Source: Maratus speciosus (taxonomy: Eukaryota; Arthropoda; Arachnida; Araneae; Salticidae). Taken from it: 64,000 nucleotides of DNA. Location of the stretch: the NCBI GenBank assembly GCA_963932465.1, contig OZ010796.1, positions 74,217,974-74,281,973 on the forward strand. The letters are read 5' to 3'. The notes under the pieces were generated by a model, which searched no databases, was not told the DNA's origin, and saw nothing but the letters and a program-made list of their open reading frames with translations. A program made the translations under genes and the position numbers. Shown piece after piece: positions 1 to 12,188 of this stretch (its first letter is position 1; every line of letters begins with the position of its first letter).

Positions 1-1548
1 TGATAACACGCGTAGTTATTAACCTCTTTAGATATAAGAAGACATGTGGATAGTATATCGTAATGTCTCAACCAAGTTCGCTGGCCAGCTTCATCAGCCA
101 TCTTGTTTCAAATGGAGGCCATTAAATTAAAATATATATATTTAAAGTGAGGTGCAAACAAAATTAGAAATTGAAAAAGGTTTCTTTCTTATTTGACCTG
201 ATATAAGGATTCCGGAGCATTTTTTTGTTTTGTCTTTATCTTAAAATAATGGCTCGGATATAGCAGTTTCAATTTCTAATGTGGGTGACATTTTGAAAAA
301 TCTGATTTTTTGCTTGCGACAGCACTTGTATATATCAACCGATTCCTATGTGAGTGAGCATGTGCACAGGAATTACTAAGGTCTCTACCAAGTTCACTGG
401 TTAGCCTCATCCACCATGTTGTCTTAAAATGGCAGGGACTTCAAGATATCGCCTAATTTGGCAACCAAATATAAGTTACTTTAAATAAAAGCAGCTTGGA
501 TAAAGCTGACTAATTTCGCAAAATTCTCATTCATAATGATTTAGTATTGATAAAAATTAGTATTGAATCTCCTATAATCGGTTTCCACTAAATTGAGCTT
601 CGTGCGTTTGAATAATATAAGCTTGCTTTTTAAAAATAAGGAATATGAAAGCTACCTCTTCCTCCCGGCACTGGCCGGAAGGACTTTTTAAATTCGAAAA
701 CTTTTTCTTTTTTTAATATAATTGGAAATCTTAATGTATAGAATTTTTGGTTTTTCATTTTTTAAATAAATTCGGATTTTAGTATTAAAGCGCATGCGTG
801 CTAGGAATGAACGAAATTTCTTCCTCTTTTTCAGATTTTTGGGAAGAATTCACTGATAAAATGTTTTCTAAGAGTACGGAAATTATTTGTTAAAATGAAG
901 AATAATTAGTGTAAATTGACGAGTTTTTCTGACAGTGCATTCCCTACACTGGTAGTGCTGTCCTGTATGTGAGATAAAAGGGGGCAATATTTTACTTACG
1001 TAGATAAAGTAAATTTCTAAAGAGCTGAAATTTTAAATTCATACTCTAATTTGCCTTACACTTTATCTTTACAAAAATAGTTGCATTGCAATGAAGCATT
1101 TTCTGTTGTATAAATAGCTAGATGAGACGTTTCTGACTAATTTCTATAGCATTTGTCTGATATTGTTTCGTTTTCAGTTTTTTGTCCAATGTCTACACAA
1201 TATTATCAAAAGTTTCTTGCGTAAAATAACTCTAATGAAATTATACTAAGTTAGTCAAAAGCGGAAAATGTTTCGCAAGAATAAATCTCATGGAACGTGG
1301 ATATCGTTCTCATTAAAGGACTCTGTACCTTTTTAAAAACATTTATCATAAATTTTTCAGCCTTTAATTTTGGTTATTAAATGCTGAAATATGCATTCTT
1401 TTTACATTAAAATTATTTTTTTTTCCTCCAAACTTTTAGATCCACATATGACACCTCGACAATGCATATGAAGATTTTAGCTTGTTTATAATAGTATAAT
1501 TTGTAAAGAGGTATAAGAATTTCTCAGATGAGTTACAGGATACTTGGA
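1..1548. other. Gene-free A+T-rich sequence
   Basis: No open frame, RNA gene or element ends are visible here. The only structure noted is a pair of diverged direct repeats around positions 62-122 and 382-441, listed separately. Confidence 0.5.
62..441. repeat. Diverged direct repeat pair, about 60 bp each
   Basis: Two similar stretches lie about 320 bp apart: 62-122 and 382-441. Both read roughly GTCTC-ACCAAGTTC-CTGG, then a CTTCATC/CTCATCC block, then a TGTT-run ending in an ATGGAGG/ATGGCAG block. They may be the remains of a tandem duplication or two copies of an old repeat. No coding meaning was seen. Confidence 0.5.
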
Positions 1549-1550
1549 TA

Positions 1551-3612
1551 CAGGGTGTCCACTCTCGACGGTGTACAATGGCTAATTCCTAAACCGTTAG
1601 TCATAGACATATAGTTCCAATTACAAAAATGTGCAAAATGAGGTAAAGATATACTGCAAGAGCGATTTGGGTCAATAAAAACATTTCTTAAAAAAATTAC
1701 GAAATTTAAATTTTTGTATGGTCTCCCGGTCCTGTAAGTTTATACTTAGTAAAATTTTCATATTATACTGACAAGTAAGACAAAAAAGTTCCATTACTCT
1801 ACGATTAAAATTGACCGAGTAATAGTTGTTTGAAGTTGGAGCATATTTTTTGCTGCAAATTAGGGGTCATTCATAAATTTAGTAGAAATATAAATTCGTC
1901 AGATATATTAAAATGGTTGCGAGTAAAATTAACATTGCAATATAAATTTGAAATCTTAATAATTAAAGACATATTAATGCAAACTATACAATTTGCAATA
2001 AAAATATAAAGGGAAAAAATTTTGTTAAATAAAATGGTGAAAATTAAGTCTCAATTCTTTAAACAATGATCCATATTTTAAAATGTTATTGGATTACATT
2101 AGCCTGCAAAAGTTGGGTTATGTCATTGTTTTTTAGTTTTTGATAATTGATTCTTGTGTATTCTGTACCGCTGAATCCGAAATTGACCTTCATTTTTTAC
2201 CGTCACTTAAAGATTTTTTGCAAATCTTAAATTTTAGTTATCAAATTTTCGCTATTTTTTTTTTCTTTTTTTACTATAAAATAGATGCGATTGTTGTGTT
2301 TTTAACTTTTGATAATTGATTCTTATGTATTTTTTACCTCTGAATCCGAAAATGGCCTTCATTTTTCAGCCATTCCGTCAGGATTTGTCGCAAATTGTAA
2401 ATTAAAAAGTTCAAAGTTAAAATTCAACCTCCTCCCCCACCTCATCGGACACCTCAGCTATTTAGCTGTAAGAATCCCAGTATAAGCCAAAAAATCGAAT
2501 AAATTATTGAATTAAATAAAATTAAAGTTTTACATCTGTCGGGTATCTGAATTTTGCTATATTTTAACTTTGACGTTTACGATTTGGGGGGGAAAAAAAT
2601 CTAACGTGATGATTAAAAATGATGGTCATTTTCAGATTCAGTGCTTAGAAGTACATAAAAAGTCAATTATCAAAAGTTAAACACATAAATCTTCTATTTT
2701 TATAGTATCTGATTTTTGTTATTTTTTAAACTTTGACAATTTACGATTTGCGAACGCCTGATGGTTAAAAATTAAGATAATTTTCAGATTCAATACTAAA
2801 AATACATAACAGTTAAAAAACACAACCATCGCAGTCTTCTATGTAATTTTAAACTTTTTCTTAAACTTCTTGGCGGTAATCTATACGAAATTTTTTGTTA
2901 TACAGTAAAATAAATGTTAACCACCGAAAATCGTATTAGATTGTCATCGGATTTACGTCAGTATGTAAAATATAATCTCGATGGCATATTTGAAAGCGAG
3001 TTAAAATTCGGGTACAAATGTTGAACTGGAAAAACATGCATACGATCGTTGAACTTAAATAAAAACTTATAAAAATAACTTTTTTGTTAAAAGAAATCGT
3101 GAAAAGAAATAGTCTCAAATCCTTACAAAATAAAACATCGGCTAAAATACTGTTATTTTAGCCAATCTGAAACTTCATAAACGTTAACTCAATCGTAATA
3201 CTTATACGATTTTTTTCAAAGCGCAGATACACATGAAATAAGTTCTTCGAATACTTTAATCACTTGGTATATGACCCCTCAAAACATAACTGAACTCATT
3301 TGTGTTCAGGTGCAGAAAAGTGGTATAAGTCATGCATTTTTAAAGTTTCACAACTCGGTCAATTTGTGTTATATGAATGGGACTTTTTTTGTCTTGCTTG
3401 TCAGTGTAATAGGAAAATTTTACTAAGTATAACTTATAGGACCGAGGGACCGTATAAAAATTTAAATTTCGTAATTTTTTAAAAAATGCTTTTGACCCAG
3501 ATCTCTTAATATATATTTTTATCTCATTTTAATCATTTTTGTAATTGGAACTATGTCTATGACTAACGGTTTAGGAATTACCCATTGGACACCGTTGAGA
3601 GTGGACACCCTG
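1551..3612. mobile_element. TA-flanked foldback DNA transposon, family A copy 1 (2,062 bp)
   Basis: The element begins CAGGGTGTCC and ends GGACACCCTG, and each end is bordered by TA. This suits a Tc1/mariner-type target duplication. The inverted terminal repeats are long, about 270-290 bp (1551 to about 1830, and about 3330 to 3612). The middle is also built of inverted blocks: a block near 2130-2230, repeated near 2290-2400, returns in reverse complement at 2610-2690 and 2760-2830, so most of the element can fold back on itself. The short open frames inside are not convincing and no transposase was seen. A second full copy lies at 24384-26300. Confidence 0.88.
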
Positions 3613-3614
3613 TA

Positions 3615-4411
3615 TATTGCACAAAATGTACTTGTTATATACGTAACTTTATTCAATGTCTGTTTTTTACTCATCTGACTAAATGTATGGCTATGGATCA
3701 ACTAGGGACACTTTTCTAAAGAATTGCAAATAACTTCTTCAAACTATGTATGAATGTTACAAATATCATTCAAGAAATATATTTTTGTAAGAGAAATGAA
3801 TTTTAAAAATTTGCTGAATTATTCAGAAAATCACAGGTATGGAATATTTCGATATACTTCCTGATTTATATTCACATTATTGGATGATTTTGAAATAAGC
3901 ACTTAAAAATTAAACTCGTAATTTTTACAAAAACTAATAATTTAATCTAAATTTATGGAAATCTTTCTGAGAGAAAGGTGGAAAAGATATTTCCATGAGT
4001 GGTATTGTTTAGGAGCTTAAAAGTTATTTAGTATTTTATATTGTGAAACTACATATAGTTTTCCAAGTGTCTGTTTTCATTTTTAAGCACAAAATAAAGA
4101 TATAAAAATTTGAATTTGTCACTGTGACCTTCACTCCCAGTTTATCCAATAGTGGATAAATGTTCCGTTGAGTTATTCTATCTGGGGGCGAAGGGGTTCA
4201 AGATGCTTACTCCGGTTCGACATTTTCAACCAGTTAAACAGTTGTTTGACATCTATCAGCCTGTCCACGCTCTATCCTCTGTAAATATGCTTGAAAAGCA
4301 ACGAAATTTAAAGAATCAATACAATCTAACATTTCGGATTCGGTTACAAGGACACGCTAAAGAATTGTGACAAACTAAGATGTATGGGCGGGGTGTTTTT
4401 GAGTTGCAGAT
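3615..4411. other. No gene recognised
   Basis: Plain A+T-rich sequence. A 72-residue open frame at 4152-4370 is slightly richer in G+C than its surroundings but starts only at GTG and resembles nothing I know. Confidence 0.4.
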
Positions 4412-4415
4412 TTAA

Positions 4416-4910
4416 CCCTTTATCTGCTGACGGTACTTATGAGTACCATTAAAATAACTTGTTATAAAATTCATTTAATACATCGATTAGTTGCAATACA
4501 ATTTAGAATGAGTTATAAATACATTACTTTATCTTGTTCCAAAAGCATTATTAGTTACACAAAACAAATATTTTTAAAAGGATGATTTCTTTTGCCCTTT
4601 CCATCTTTTCAGCTTTCTTAGCGTTCGGAGGGGAGATTTTTTTATTTGGAAATATTTCTATTGTAAGAACATTCTATTTGTAAATTTCCTAATTCTACAA
4701 AGTACTAAGAAAAATATTTAAAATAAAAGATTTGAGTGGGGTTATAAATAGTGCACAAAATCCCTAAAAATTCAAATTTAATGAATCCTTCCCAATCCTT
4801 CTAAAATTTATTAAATGATTATGTAAATCTTCTAATGTAGTTTCAACAATTCACGAAAAATGCTTTAGACGATAAAAATTTCATGAATTCATAATTCTCT
4901 GCATAAAGGG
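4416..4910. mobile_element. piggyBac-type MITE flanked by TTAA (495 bp)
   Basis: TTAA occurs at 4412-4415 and 4911-4914, exactly outside the ends. The left end reads CCCTTTATCTGC and the right end GCATAAAGGG, which pair as terminal inverted repeats. CCC..GGG ends with a TTAA target are the hallmark of the piggyBac superfamily. Just inside the left end, 4432-4447 is a palindrome, GGTACTTATGAGTACC. There is no coding capacity. Confidence 0.85.
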
Positions 4911-4914
4911 TTAA

Positions 4915-5247
4915 TAACATCGGGTAGGGTCTGGTTGATTTTAATTCTTTCATGTTGGGATTTGATTCTTGCAGATCGTGTTCAGGTTCACCAGATTTTT
5001 CGGAAAGTCTAGAATATTTTTTTCAGATGGGGGAGGGGAACCTATCCTTGAACATTCAGTAAATATCTATAAAAATTTTTAACAAAAGATAAAATGTTAG
5101 ATATTCCAGGTTAAGAATATAGCCTACAATTGATTTTTCTTCCATTTCGGGTCGTGTTTATGAAAATTTTTGTCCAATTGGTGCTTCGGGTTGACTTAAA
5201 ATAGATTTTGTCCGTTGTACCGGATCCGCGCAGGACATGCTTTGAAG
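4915..5247. other. Spacer between elements, nothing recognised
   Basis: About 330 bp of unremarkable A+T-rich sequence between two transposable elements. Confidence 0.4.
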
Positions 5248-5249
5248 TA

Positions 5250-6318
5250 CAGTCGTGGGAAAAAAGTAAATACCCCCTACTAACTCCTCAACAAATTATC
5301 GTAGAAGAAAGTTACTGATACCAAACGATTGTAAATAAAGTCTACTTTTAAATAATGTAAATAAAATTTGCTTAGGGGGCCATCTACATATTAAAACGAA
5401 CCATAACTTTGTTTTTTTTCAATAGTAGTACACAATTCTGACAGCATAAATGAACTCTACAACCTTCAATTAGCCTAAAAACTAATTTTTATGCAATTCG
5501 TACCATAAGTTTCCGAGAAATTATTTTAAAACGAGCGTATTTTAAGGTATGTATCCAAATTGAAGTTCCGTACTCGATTGTTAACCGAGAGAGCTCCTTT
5601 CATCATCAAGGCACCTTAAGCGCCACTCAAGGAGTCAATAAAGCCTGTTAGATAACAGTACAGCAGAATAAATTTCAAAATATCTACTCACTTATATCAT
5701 AGACACTTACATCATACTTAAACCATCATTTTGCCGTTTTTTAAGCATAATTTGAAAACTACTTGGAAGAAAAATGTGAAATTTTGGTTTTCCATAAATC
5801 AGGACTTAATAAATCTAAATCCATCAAAAAAATTGTAGGTTGCAATTCATAATTTTTTCGAATATTAATTTCATAATTCATATCATAAAATTATAAAAAT
5901 TGCGAATTGAGCGTATTTATGTTTGGGTATATTAGTATTGTTGCTACAAAAAAAAAAATAGCACATTAGGTGCATAATTTCAGGAGATATAAATAAAAAT
6001 ATGAAAATGTAAATTAACATTAGAAGCACTCAATTTTGAATGTTTTATAATTCAAAAACTTATCATACGAATGACTTGAAATTTGGTTTCTAGGCATAGT
6101 TTGAACCGAAGATTTGAAATATCTCGTTAAAATTTGGTATTACCATTGAAAAAAAATGAAGTTTGGATTCGTTTTAATATGTAGACGACCCCTAAGAAAA
6201 TTTTATATAAATCTTTTAAAAGACTTTATTTCCAATCGTTCGGTACCAGTAACTTTTCGTCTACGATAATTTGTTGAGGAGTTAGAAGGAGGTGTTTACT
6301 TTTTTTTTTCCACGACTG
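5250..6318. mobile_element. Tc1-like non-autonomous element with long TIRs (1,069 bp)
   Basis: The ends are CAGTCGTGGG and CCACGACTG, each bordered by TA (5248-5249 and 6319-6320). CAGTCGTGG-type ends are typical of Tc1-like transposons. The inverted terminal repeats extend about 180 bp, including the shared CTCCTCAACAAATTATCGTA block and its reverse complement near 6270. No transposase frame remains. The family assignment rests on the ends and the TA target only. Confidence 0.85.
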
Positions 6319-6361
6319 TACAATCGGCAAAAAAATTCTCAACTGTGCCAAAAAAAATATA

Positions 6362-7968
6362 GGGGAGATGGGGGCACATGTGAACAGTTCGCATAAATAT
6401 AGCTTTTTCTCATAACTGGATTAATTTCGATAAACAAAAACTACTTAATATAGTAAACAGAACTTTCTTTTGCACATGGTATTTTTTTCAAAATCACCTG
6501 TACAGTTCTTCTTACATTTTTTAATAGTTTTATAAAATCAAAAAATTGTTCACATGTGCCCCATCAGCGGGGTAGTTGTGAACACACGTGGGGCACATGT
6601 GAACACAAGGAAAAAATATCCTTTAATGTGCTTTTTATTCCTTTATTCATTTGTCATAGTAATCATTAGTTATATTACCTTTTAAATTCACCATAAAGAA
6701 AAATATATATGTATATTTCTCTAGTTTCTGCGTGATATGTTTAAGCAAAAGATTATAAAATGAAAATAAGTAGATTTGGTGGGGAGAGTCTTAGATGATT
6801 CATTAAGTATTGTTGCAATAAAATAAAAAAATAAAGAAGCAATTTAAAAAAAAAAAATTAAAACTTTTAAATTTTGTTTAAGGGTTTTTGTTTGGGGGAA
6901 ATTTTAGGGAGGGGGCATTTGCATACTATTTATCGGAAATCTGCTGAAATACGAAAGATTCTCACTCCTGTATTTGCCTTATTTTCTTGTAAATTATAGA
7001 TAAAGAAGGGTTTTTTAATGATTAAAAAAAATCTCGACTATACCCCCCAACTTCTTTTGCTTTTGAAAGAGGGGGTGGGGGGGTACAATCGGGATTTTAC
7101 GGTAGTTATCAGTTTAAAAATTGTACTTTCTTAAAATATTACTGGTATCTATCTCCATTCAAAGCATCATATACATAAATGTTTTAGAGATGGAAGTAAG
7201 CTATCATTGCAAGGTTAGAACAAATGTAAAAGAAAAATTTGCAAAGTTGTTCAAAGTAATACTTTTGTATTAACAATGCATAAAAAATATTGTTGTAAAC
7301 CGTTTAGTAAAATATATAACACTTATTGCATTTTAGAAAACATTAAATTTAAATAAAGTACAATTGAACGTAGACGAGCCTGTTGTTCTTTATGTATTTG
7401 CTGAAAGATGTGTTTGTGGAAGTTTCAATACAAAATCAACTTTGTGAGAGAAAAATATCTTCAATTTCAGGAAAATTGTAGATAATGGAACTGACATTAT
7501 CTCTCATTAAGTTAACTGAAAGAAACAGAATCACAGAATGATTATTGGGGTACTTATGAAGTGTTCATATCTGCCCCAACTAGCCTGTTCACAAGTGCCC
7601 CACATTGCTGCTTCTGTTAAATTGATGAATAATTAACATTTCTCAATTTTAGAAGAAAAAGAATTTTATCAAAAATGTTTATTAGTATTCATAGTATATG
7701 GTAAAACACTCAAATTCAAATAAATGAATAAATAAATAAAATTATTCGCTTATGAACTTGGAGCAATGATTTTACTTTTGAGATCTAAAAACAGTGTTTT
7801 GGCTGCAGAGGACAAACAAAATGTCATAGAGCTTCAAAACATTTTTACCATATGTCTACAGATGCTATCATCTTTAGTAATTTTTTTCAAATAAAAAAGC
7901 TTATAGTAACTATCGAAAAACTGCGATGTTCACATGTGCCCCGTGTTCACATGTGCCCCCATCTCCCC
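6362..7968. mobile_element. TA-flanked element with GGGGAGATGGGGGCAC ends (1,607 bp)
   Basis: The left end GGGGAGATGGGGGCACATGT is mirrored at 7944-7968, and TA flanks both ends. The TIR is about 25 bp. Further copies of the ACATGTGCCCC core occur just inside: around 6549-6563 and 6584-6605 on the left, and at 7931-7942 on the right, with degenerate copies near 7569 and 7590-7602. Such subterminal repeats are often transposase-binding sites, though that is inference here. There is no transposase frame. Confidence 0.85.
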
Positions 7969-7970
7969 TA

Positions 7971-9013
7971 AATTTATTGTGGAATAATTTCTTTAAATTT
8001 TTGAAATATTAAGCTTACGGGGATCTATGTTGAAATATCAAATTTTAAAAGTTTGTATGCTAACGCCTAACGATACTGAAACGGGACCATCTCTGATGAA
8101 ATATCTTTCCAATAAAAACTAAAAATTTTGAAAAGTGCTCCATCCGTTGAAATGTTTTGTGTGAGCATACACAGAAAAGAAAATTATATAATTTCCTTTG
8201 TTGGAAATCATAAAAATTTAATGAAAACGGATTTCAATGAACCAAACAACCAAATAGATTTTACCCAGAACAATGACAATGAAAAAAATAGCCTTATTTT
8301 AAAATTGGCTTTGTATTATTCACTCTTTTGTGAATTTAATTTTGTTCTATTATGTGGACAGTGGACGTTCAAAAGTTTTTTCCATGTTTGCTGAATTGTA
8401 CGGAAATTTTGCACACATAATTTATACGTTTTCTAAGTAAATTACTGAATTTTATTTAAAAATGTTTAATTAAATTAATTAAAAATATGTTAATGAATCA
8501 CTGTAATTAAAAATGCTCCATTAAATGTAGCTTTAGAAAACTGATGTTTTGTTAAATGGTAATTTATAACATTGCAACAAAAGTGGGTATGTGTTTTAAA
8601 ATTATACTAATAAAGTGAGAAAAAAACTGTCAATATTGACACTTTTCTTGAAATTTCAAGTTATAACTAACAAATTTTTGTTTTATACACACAGATGCAT
8701 GGATATTAATTCTAAGTTTTGAAATATTGCAAACAATAATACTTAATATTCTGAAAATTGAATAGAAAATAAGACGCGTGGAATACTTTGAATATACTTA
8801 CTCGACGAAAATTCTCATTTTGAGAAAACGCTATTTAAAGTTTCATTTTTAGTGTACCTCAATTAGTGTGCAAATTTGAAACGCTTGTAACTTAGCTAAG
8901 AATCGTTGCAAATGCTTACGGTTTTTGTGCAAGTGATACAGTTAAGATTGAAGTATAAACGAGAAAAGAAAAAACAATTTAGTTTTGCGCCAAACTGAAA
9001 GTCCACGTCCCCC
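7971..9013. other. No gene recognised
   Basis: About 1 kb of A+T-rich sequence. An 88-residue open frame at 8128-8394 has low-complexity composition and no recognisable motif, so it is not annotated as a gene. Confidence 0.4.
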
Positions 9014-9017
9014 TTAA

Positions 9018-9746
9018 AGGGTCTCGGGATTCTTAAAGCTTTAAAATTTTCGAATTTTTTTACGTGTTAAACTCTTATCTTCTCTGAGCATTTTGATATA
9101 ATTGTCTCCTTGAAATGCCCATTAAAACATAAGTTGTGGCTTATAGAATTATACGCGCTCAATAGCTGTAGCGGCGTTTCCGAAATTTTGTAGTCATTTT
9201 TCTCCAAGTGACGTTTTTAACCATAAGGTGCACGATATCTCAAACTTCTGAATATTTTTTCATGAATATTTCGAAACATGTATTTCATATTAGTTTGTAT
9301 AAACTGAACCTAAAATGTCCTTTCTGTTGTGCAAAAAAAAATATTTTTTTAGGTGAATTATACTGTTGAAATTTTTCATTAGCTAAATACAACTTTGTAT
9401 TAAAAATATAAAACTGTTTCAAATATAAATTTGTATTCAGGGTAATTATTAAAATGTGAAGTATGAGTAGGTGCCAAAATTTCCATTCTAGTTGCAGAAT
9501 TTATTTTGTTATCCTGAGCGTAATCTGTTATGCCACTTTTCTGCTCTGAAAATGTGTGACAGTTTGGAGCACTCCGTAAATGCTAATTCTGCATCTTGCA
9601 ATTTTTTAAATACATAAAATGAAAGAACATACTTATCTTTAAATTCCAATAAAAATTGTCTTAAAATCAAATACATTTTAAGACGTTAAATGCTGAAAAT
9701 GGTCTTTGTTTTTCATTTTTTCCAGTTTTAAGAGTCCCGAGACCCC
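9018..9746 (-). mobile_element. TTAA-flanked MITE, family B copy 1 (729 bp)
   Basis: TTAA lies at 9014-9017 and 9747-9750. The ends are AGGGTCTCGGGATTC and GAGTCCCGAGACCCC, an inverted pair. A second copy in the opposite orientation at 17902-18637 aligns over its length by eye. Its right-hand TTAA also serves as the left TTAA of the next element (9751-9995). Confidence 0.82.
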
Positions 9747-9750
9747 TTAA

Positions 9751-9995
9751 CACGTTAAGTGCCACGTCAGTCACCAGTGACTGACACTGAACTTTCCGTT
9801 TAGAACGAGTCATTCACCGATGACTGACAGTCTAAAATATTATATAAAACTAAAAAAATATATATATTGTTTTAGGTAATTACTGAAAATTTATTTAAAA
9901 TTTTCTTAGTATATTCCTGCAATTAATAAAATGTTTCTTAAATTACTTAAAATATTCTAAATTTTTCAGTATCAGTCACCGTGGCACTCAACGTG
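9751..9995. mobile_element. TTAA-flanked MITE with CACG ends (245 bp)
   Basis: TTAA lies at 9747-9750 and 9996-9999. The ends CACGTTAAGTGCCACG and CGTGGCACTCAACGTG are inverted repeats. A 20-nt palindrome GTCAGTCACCAGTGACTGAC sits at 9766-9785, just inside the left end. The element is non-coding and shares its left TTAA with the neighbouring family B element. Confidence 0.85.
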
Positions 9996-10059
9996 TTAAT
10001 GTTCCTTAATTTCCGCTTTTATGAGACTGTGAAGAATATCCATGTTTTCGGGAATAAAT

Positions 10060-10631
10060 ATGCACTGTCTGCTGTCATTAACCAATAGCTAATTCCTAAA
10101 CCGTTAGTTTTAGAAATATAGTTAAATTGCAAAAATACTTCAGAATCTTGTTCTACAGCATGTGAAAAACCATTCTACTTTTCAAAATGTTACGAAATGT
10201 ACGTCCTTGTAAAATTTAGACTTCCTCTATGCTCAAAAGAGGTATTAATTCCATTCTTCTGCGACCAAGTTATGAGACTTTTTGATTTTTTTAGAATTTT
10301 TCGCCACTAGAAACGCGGTTTTTAGCACCAGAAAATACCAAAAATGAATAAGATTGAAAATATTCTAACTCTAAGTTTTGGACGTAGAGTAGAAATTTTT
10401 TTTGTTTTACTTGTGGGAGGTTGAAGCTAAATATAGCTTATAGGCGTCGGGACTGTATTAAGAAAAATAAAGTTCGGAACTTAAAAAAAGCAAACTATCT
10501 TGATGTAAATGGATATTCATGATATTCTTTTTGATAAAGAATATTTGAAACATTCTTTCACGTGTTGGTAGACCTCTAAAACTATCGATATAAAAATTGT
10601 GCATTGGTCAACGATAAGAAGGAACACCCTT
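10060..10631. mobile_element. Degenerate MITE related to family A ends (about 570 bp)
   Basis: The left part contains CTAATTCCTAAACCGTTAG, the same subterminal word as the family A elements at 1551 and 24384. The right part contains TTGGTCAACGATAAGAAGGA and ends in an ACACCCTT block. The two sides pair imperfectly as inverted repeats. The interior does not match family A, so this is either a distant relative or a shared terminal region. The exact ends are uncertain. Confidence 0.5.
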
Positions 10632-10944
10632 TATGCTCCAAAAACATACGTTAAAGAAAATTTGAAATCTGGGAAACCGACGTTTCTTTTCAAGCTTGCG
10701 GGAAAGCTTTCAAGCTAAAGACAAGCTTACGATCTTCAAAAATATTTCCTTTTTTTCGGAGAAGAGGTAGGGGAAGGGTATCTGAATTTTTTTTTAAAGT
10801 GGAATGCTTATCTACCCTCCTTTACTCTCGGACATTGTTACCATAACATTTTAACAACTTTTATTGAGATGCGCGTTGTGCCGGTGCCGGCTGTATCTTA
10901 TCTGAGGGTTAGACCTGTAAGAAAACTAAAATATCCGAAAAGAC

Positions 10945-11400
10945 AGTTTTTAGGTGCATTCGTAATTATATAAATACGTAGCACCTAGAGTCTGATCTGT
11001 CCTCATAGAACAGCGCAAAAACGACCCAACAGAATGGTTTGAAATTTTATAGAATTGTGTAGTCATTTCGAATTACATGAAAATCGAATCCAAACTTAAA
11101 AAGACATTAAGTTTTCTTCATTCTATTCAATCCTATCCTACGTAATGAATTCAGTGGTATCCCATGGTAGGTCATGATTCTTGGTTGCCATGGTGATGAC
11201 GTCCAATTTAAGATGGAGTCCTATTATTTCCGTATGTCTGAATTTAATATACAGAATAGAAATAAATTTTGTATTAGTGCATTTTTGCATATGAGTGCAC
11301 AAAGATTTGAATATTTATAAAACTAGTTATAGCACGAACGCGCCTCATTTGGCACGTTTGAGGTACAATTTCCGATCTGTTGTATTTTAAACCAGGGTCG
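10945..11400 (-). repeat. Dispersed repeat, family E copy 1 (minus orientation)
   Basis: On the minus strand this stretch matches 46130-46920 piece by piece. Matching blocks include GGTGCATTCGTAATTATAT with TACGTAGCACCT, a block containing GCAAAAACGACCCAACAGAA, and ACTAGTTATAGCACGAACGC near 11320. This copy carries a single version of a unit that is present three times at 46.3-46.7 kb, and it lacks the GGAC-type microsatellite found there. The class of element is unknown. Confidence 0.65.
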
Positions 11401-12184
11401 CAAATAGACCTTGGATCACAATACAGTGCAATTGTCACTCTCCACCCCCCCCCCCTCAAATTCTACACCTCTAATATAAATTTGATCTCTTGAAAAATGA
11501 ACATGCAAGGAATCGTTTGTGCAAATAGTTTTTTCGTCTGAAACTATATTCCGTACTTTCTTTTTTAAAAATAGTGACCCTCGCAAATCAAAACTTTTAC
11601 TTTAACGGTGGATCGGGTCGTGTGCGGAGTAAAACTGGTTACTCGACTCGTTGCCGGACTAGTCGGTAATTTACCAGATGCAAATAGTCTCAAGACAACA
11701 TTCGCATTTGAAACTAGGCACGCAATTTACATATTCTGTTCTTGGTGTCTCGCACCGAGCTCTATCCCTCTTCGTTTCCAAAGCTAAAATACTACAAATA
11801 CTCATTCATTGGTTTTAAACAAACAAAATTATATTATAGGTGCCAGAAAAAAGAACTTTTCGGAAATTGATACTTTAAGCGACTAGTAATTAGGATCACA
11901 AATACGGATCTAAAATTACAAATCCCCTTAAAATATGCATTTGATAACTAACCTAAATTTACACAATCGCAAATTTAACGCCTTTTGAAACATGTGAATG
12001 ATATGTCTACAAACTATTTTATTGTAAAGGATTAGAGTTAAAAAATTATGAATTTCTCTTTCTTGGCCACACTGTCTTGAAGGCATTTTGCAAACTCGGA
12101 TGAAAAGAACATTGATTTTATGAGGAAATCGGCATAGATGTTGTCATTTATTGGTTTGCTTTTAAAGCAAAAAGCATTCAGCTA
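11400..12184. other. No gene; its end is repeated at 59.4 kb
   Basis: No coding or RNA feature was seen. The last 160 bp (about 12022-12184) resemble about 59408-59535. Shared words include ATTTTGCAAACTCG and the AAAAAGCATT near the end. Confidence 0.45.
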
Positions 12185-12188
12185 TTAA

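Noticed and set aside
4152..4370. 72-codon plus-strand frame with a protein-like look
   Set aside because: It starts only at GTG, has no recognisable domain, and lies between transposable elements without splice or promoter context.
8128..8394. 88-codon plus-strand frame
   Set aside because: Asn/Lys/Phe-rich composition expected of A+T-rich non-coding DNA; no motif recognised.
11700..11790. Moderately G+C-richer stretch considered as a tRNA-like sequence
   Set aside because: No cloverleaf could be formed and no A/B box promoter words were recognised.
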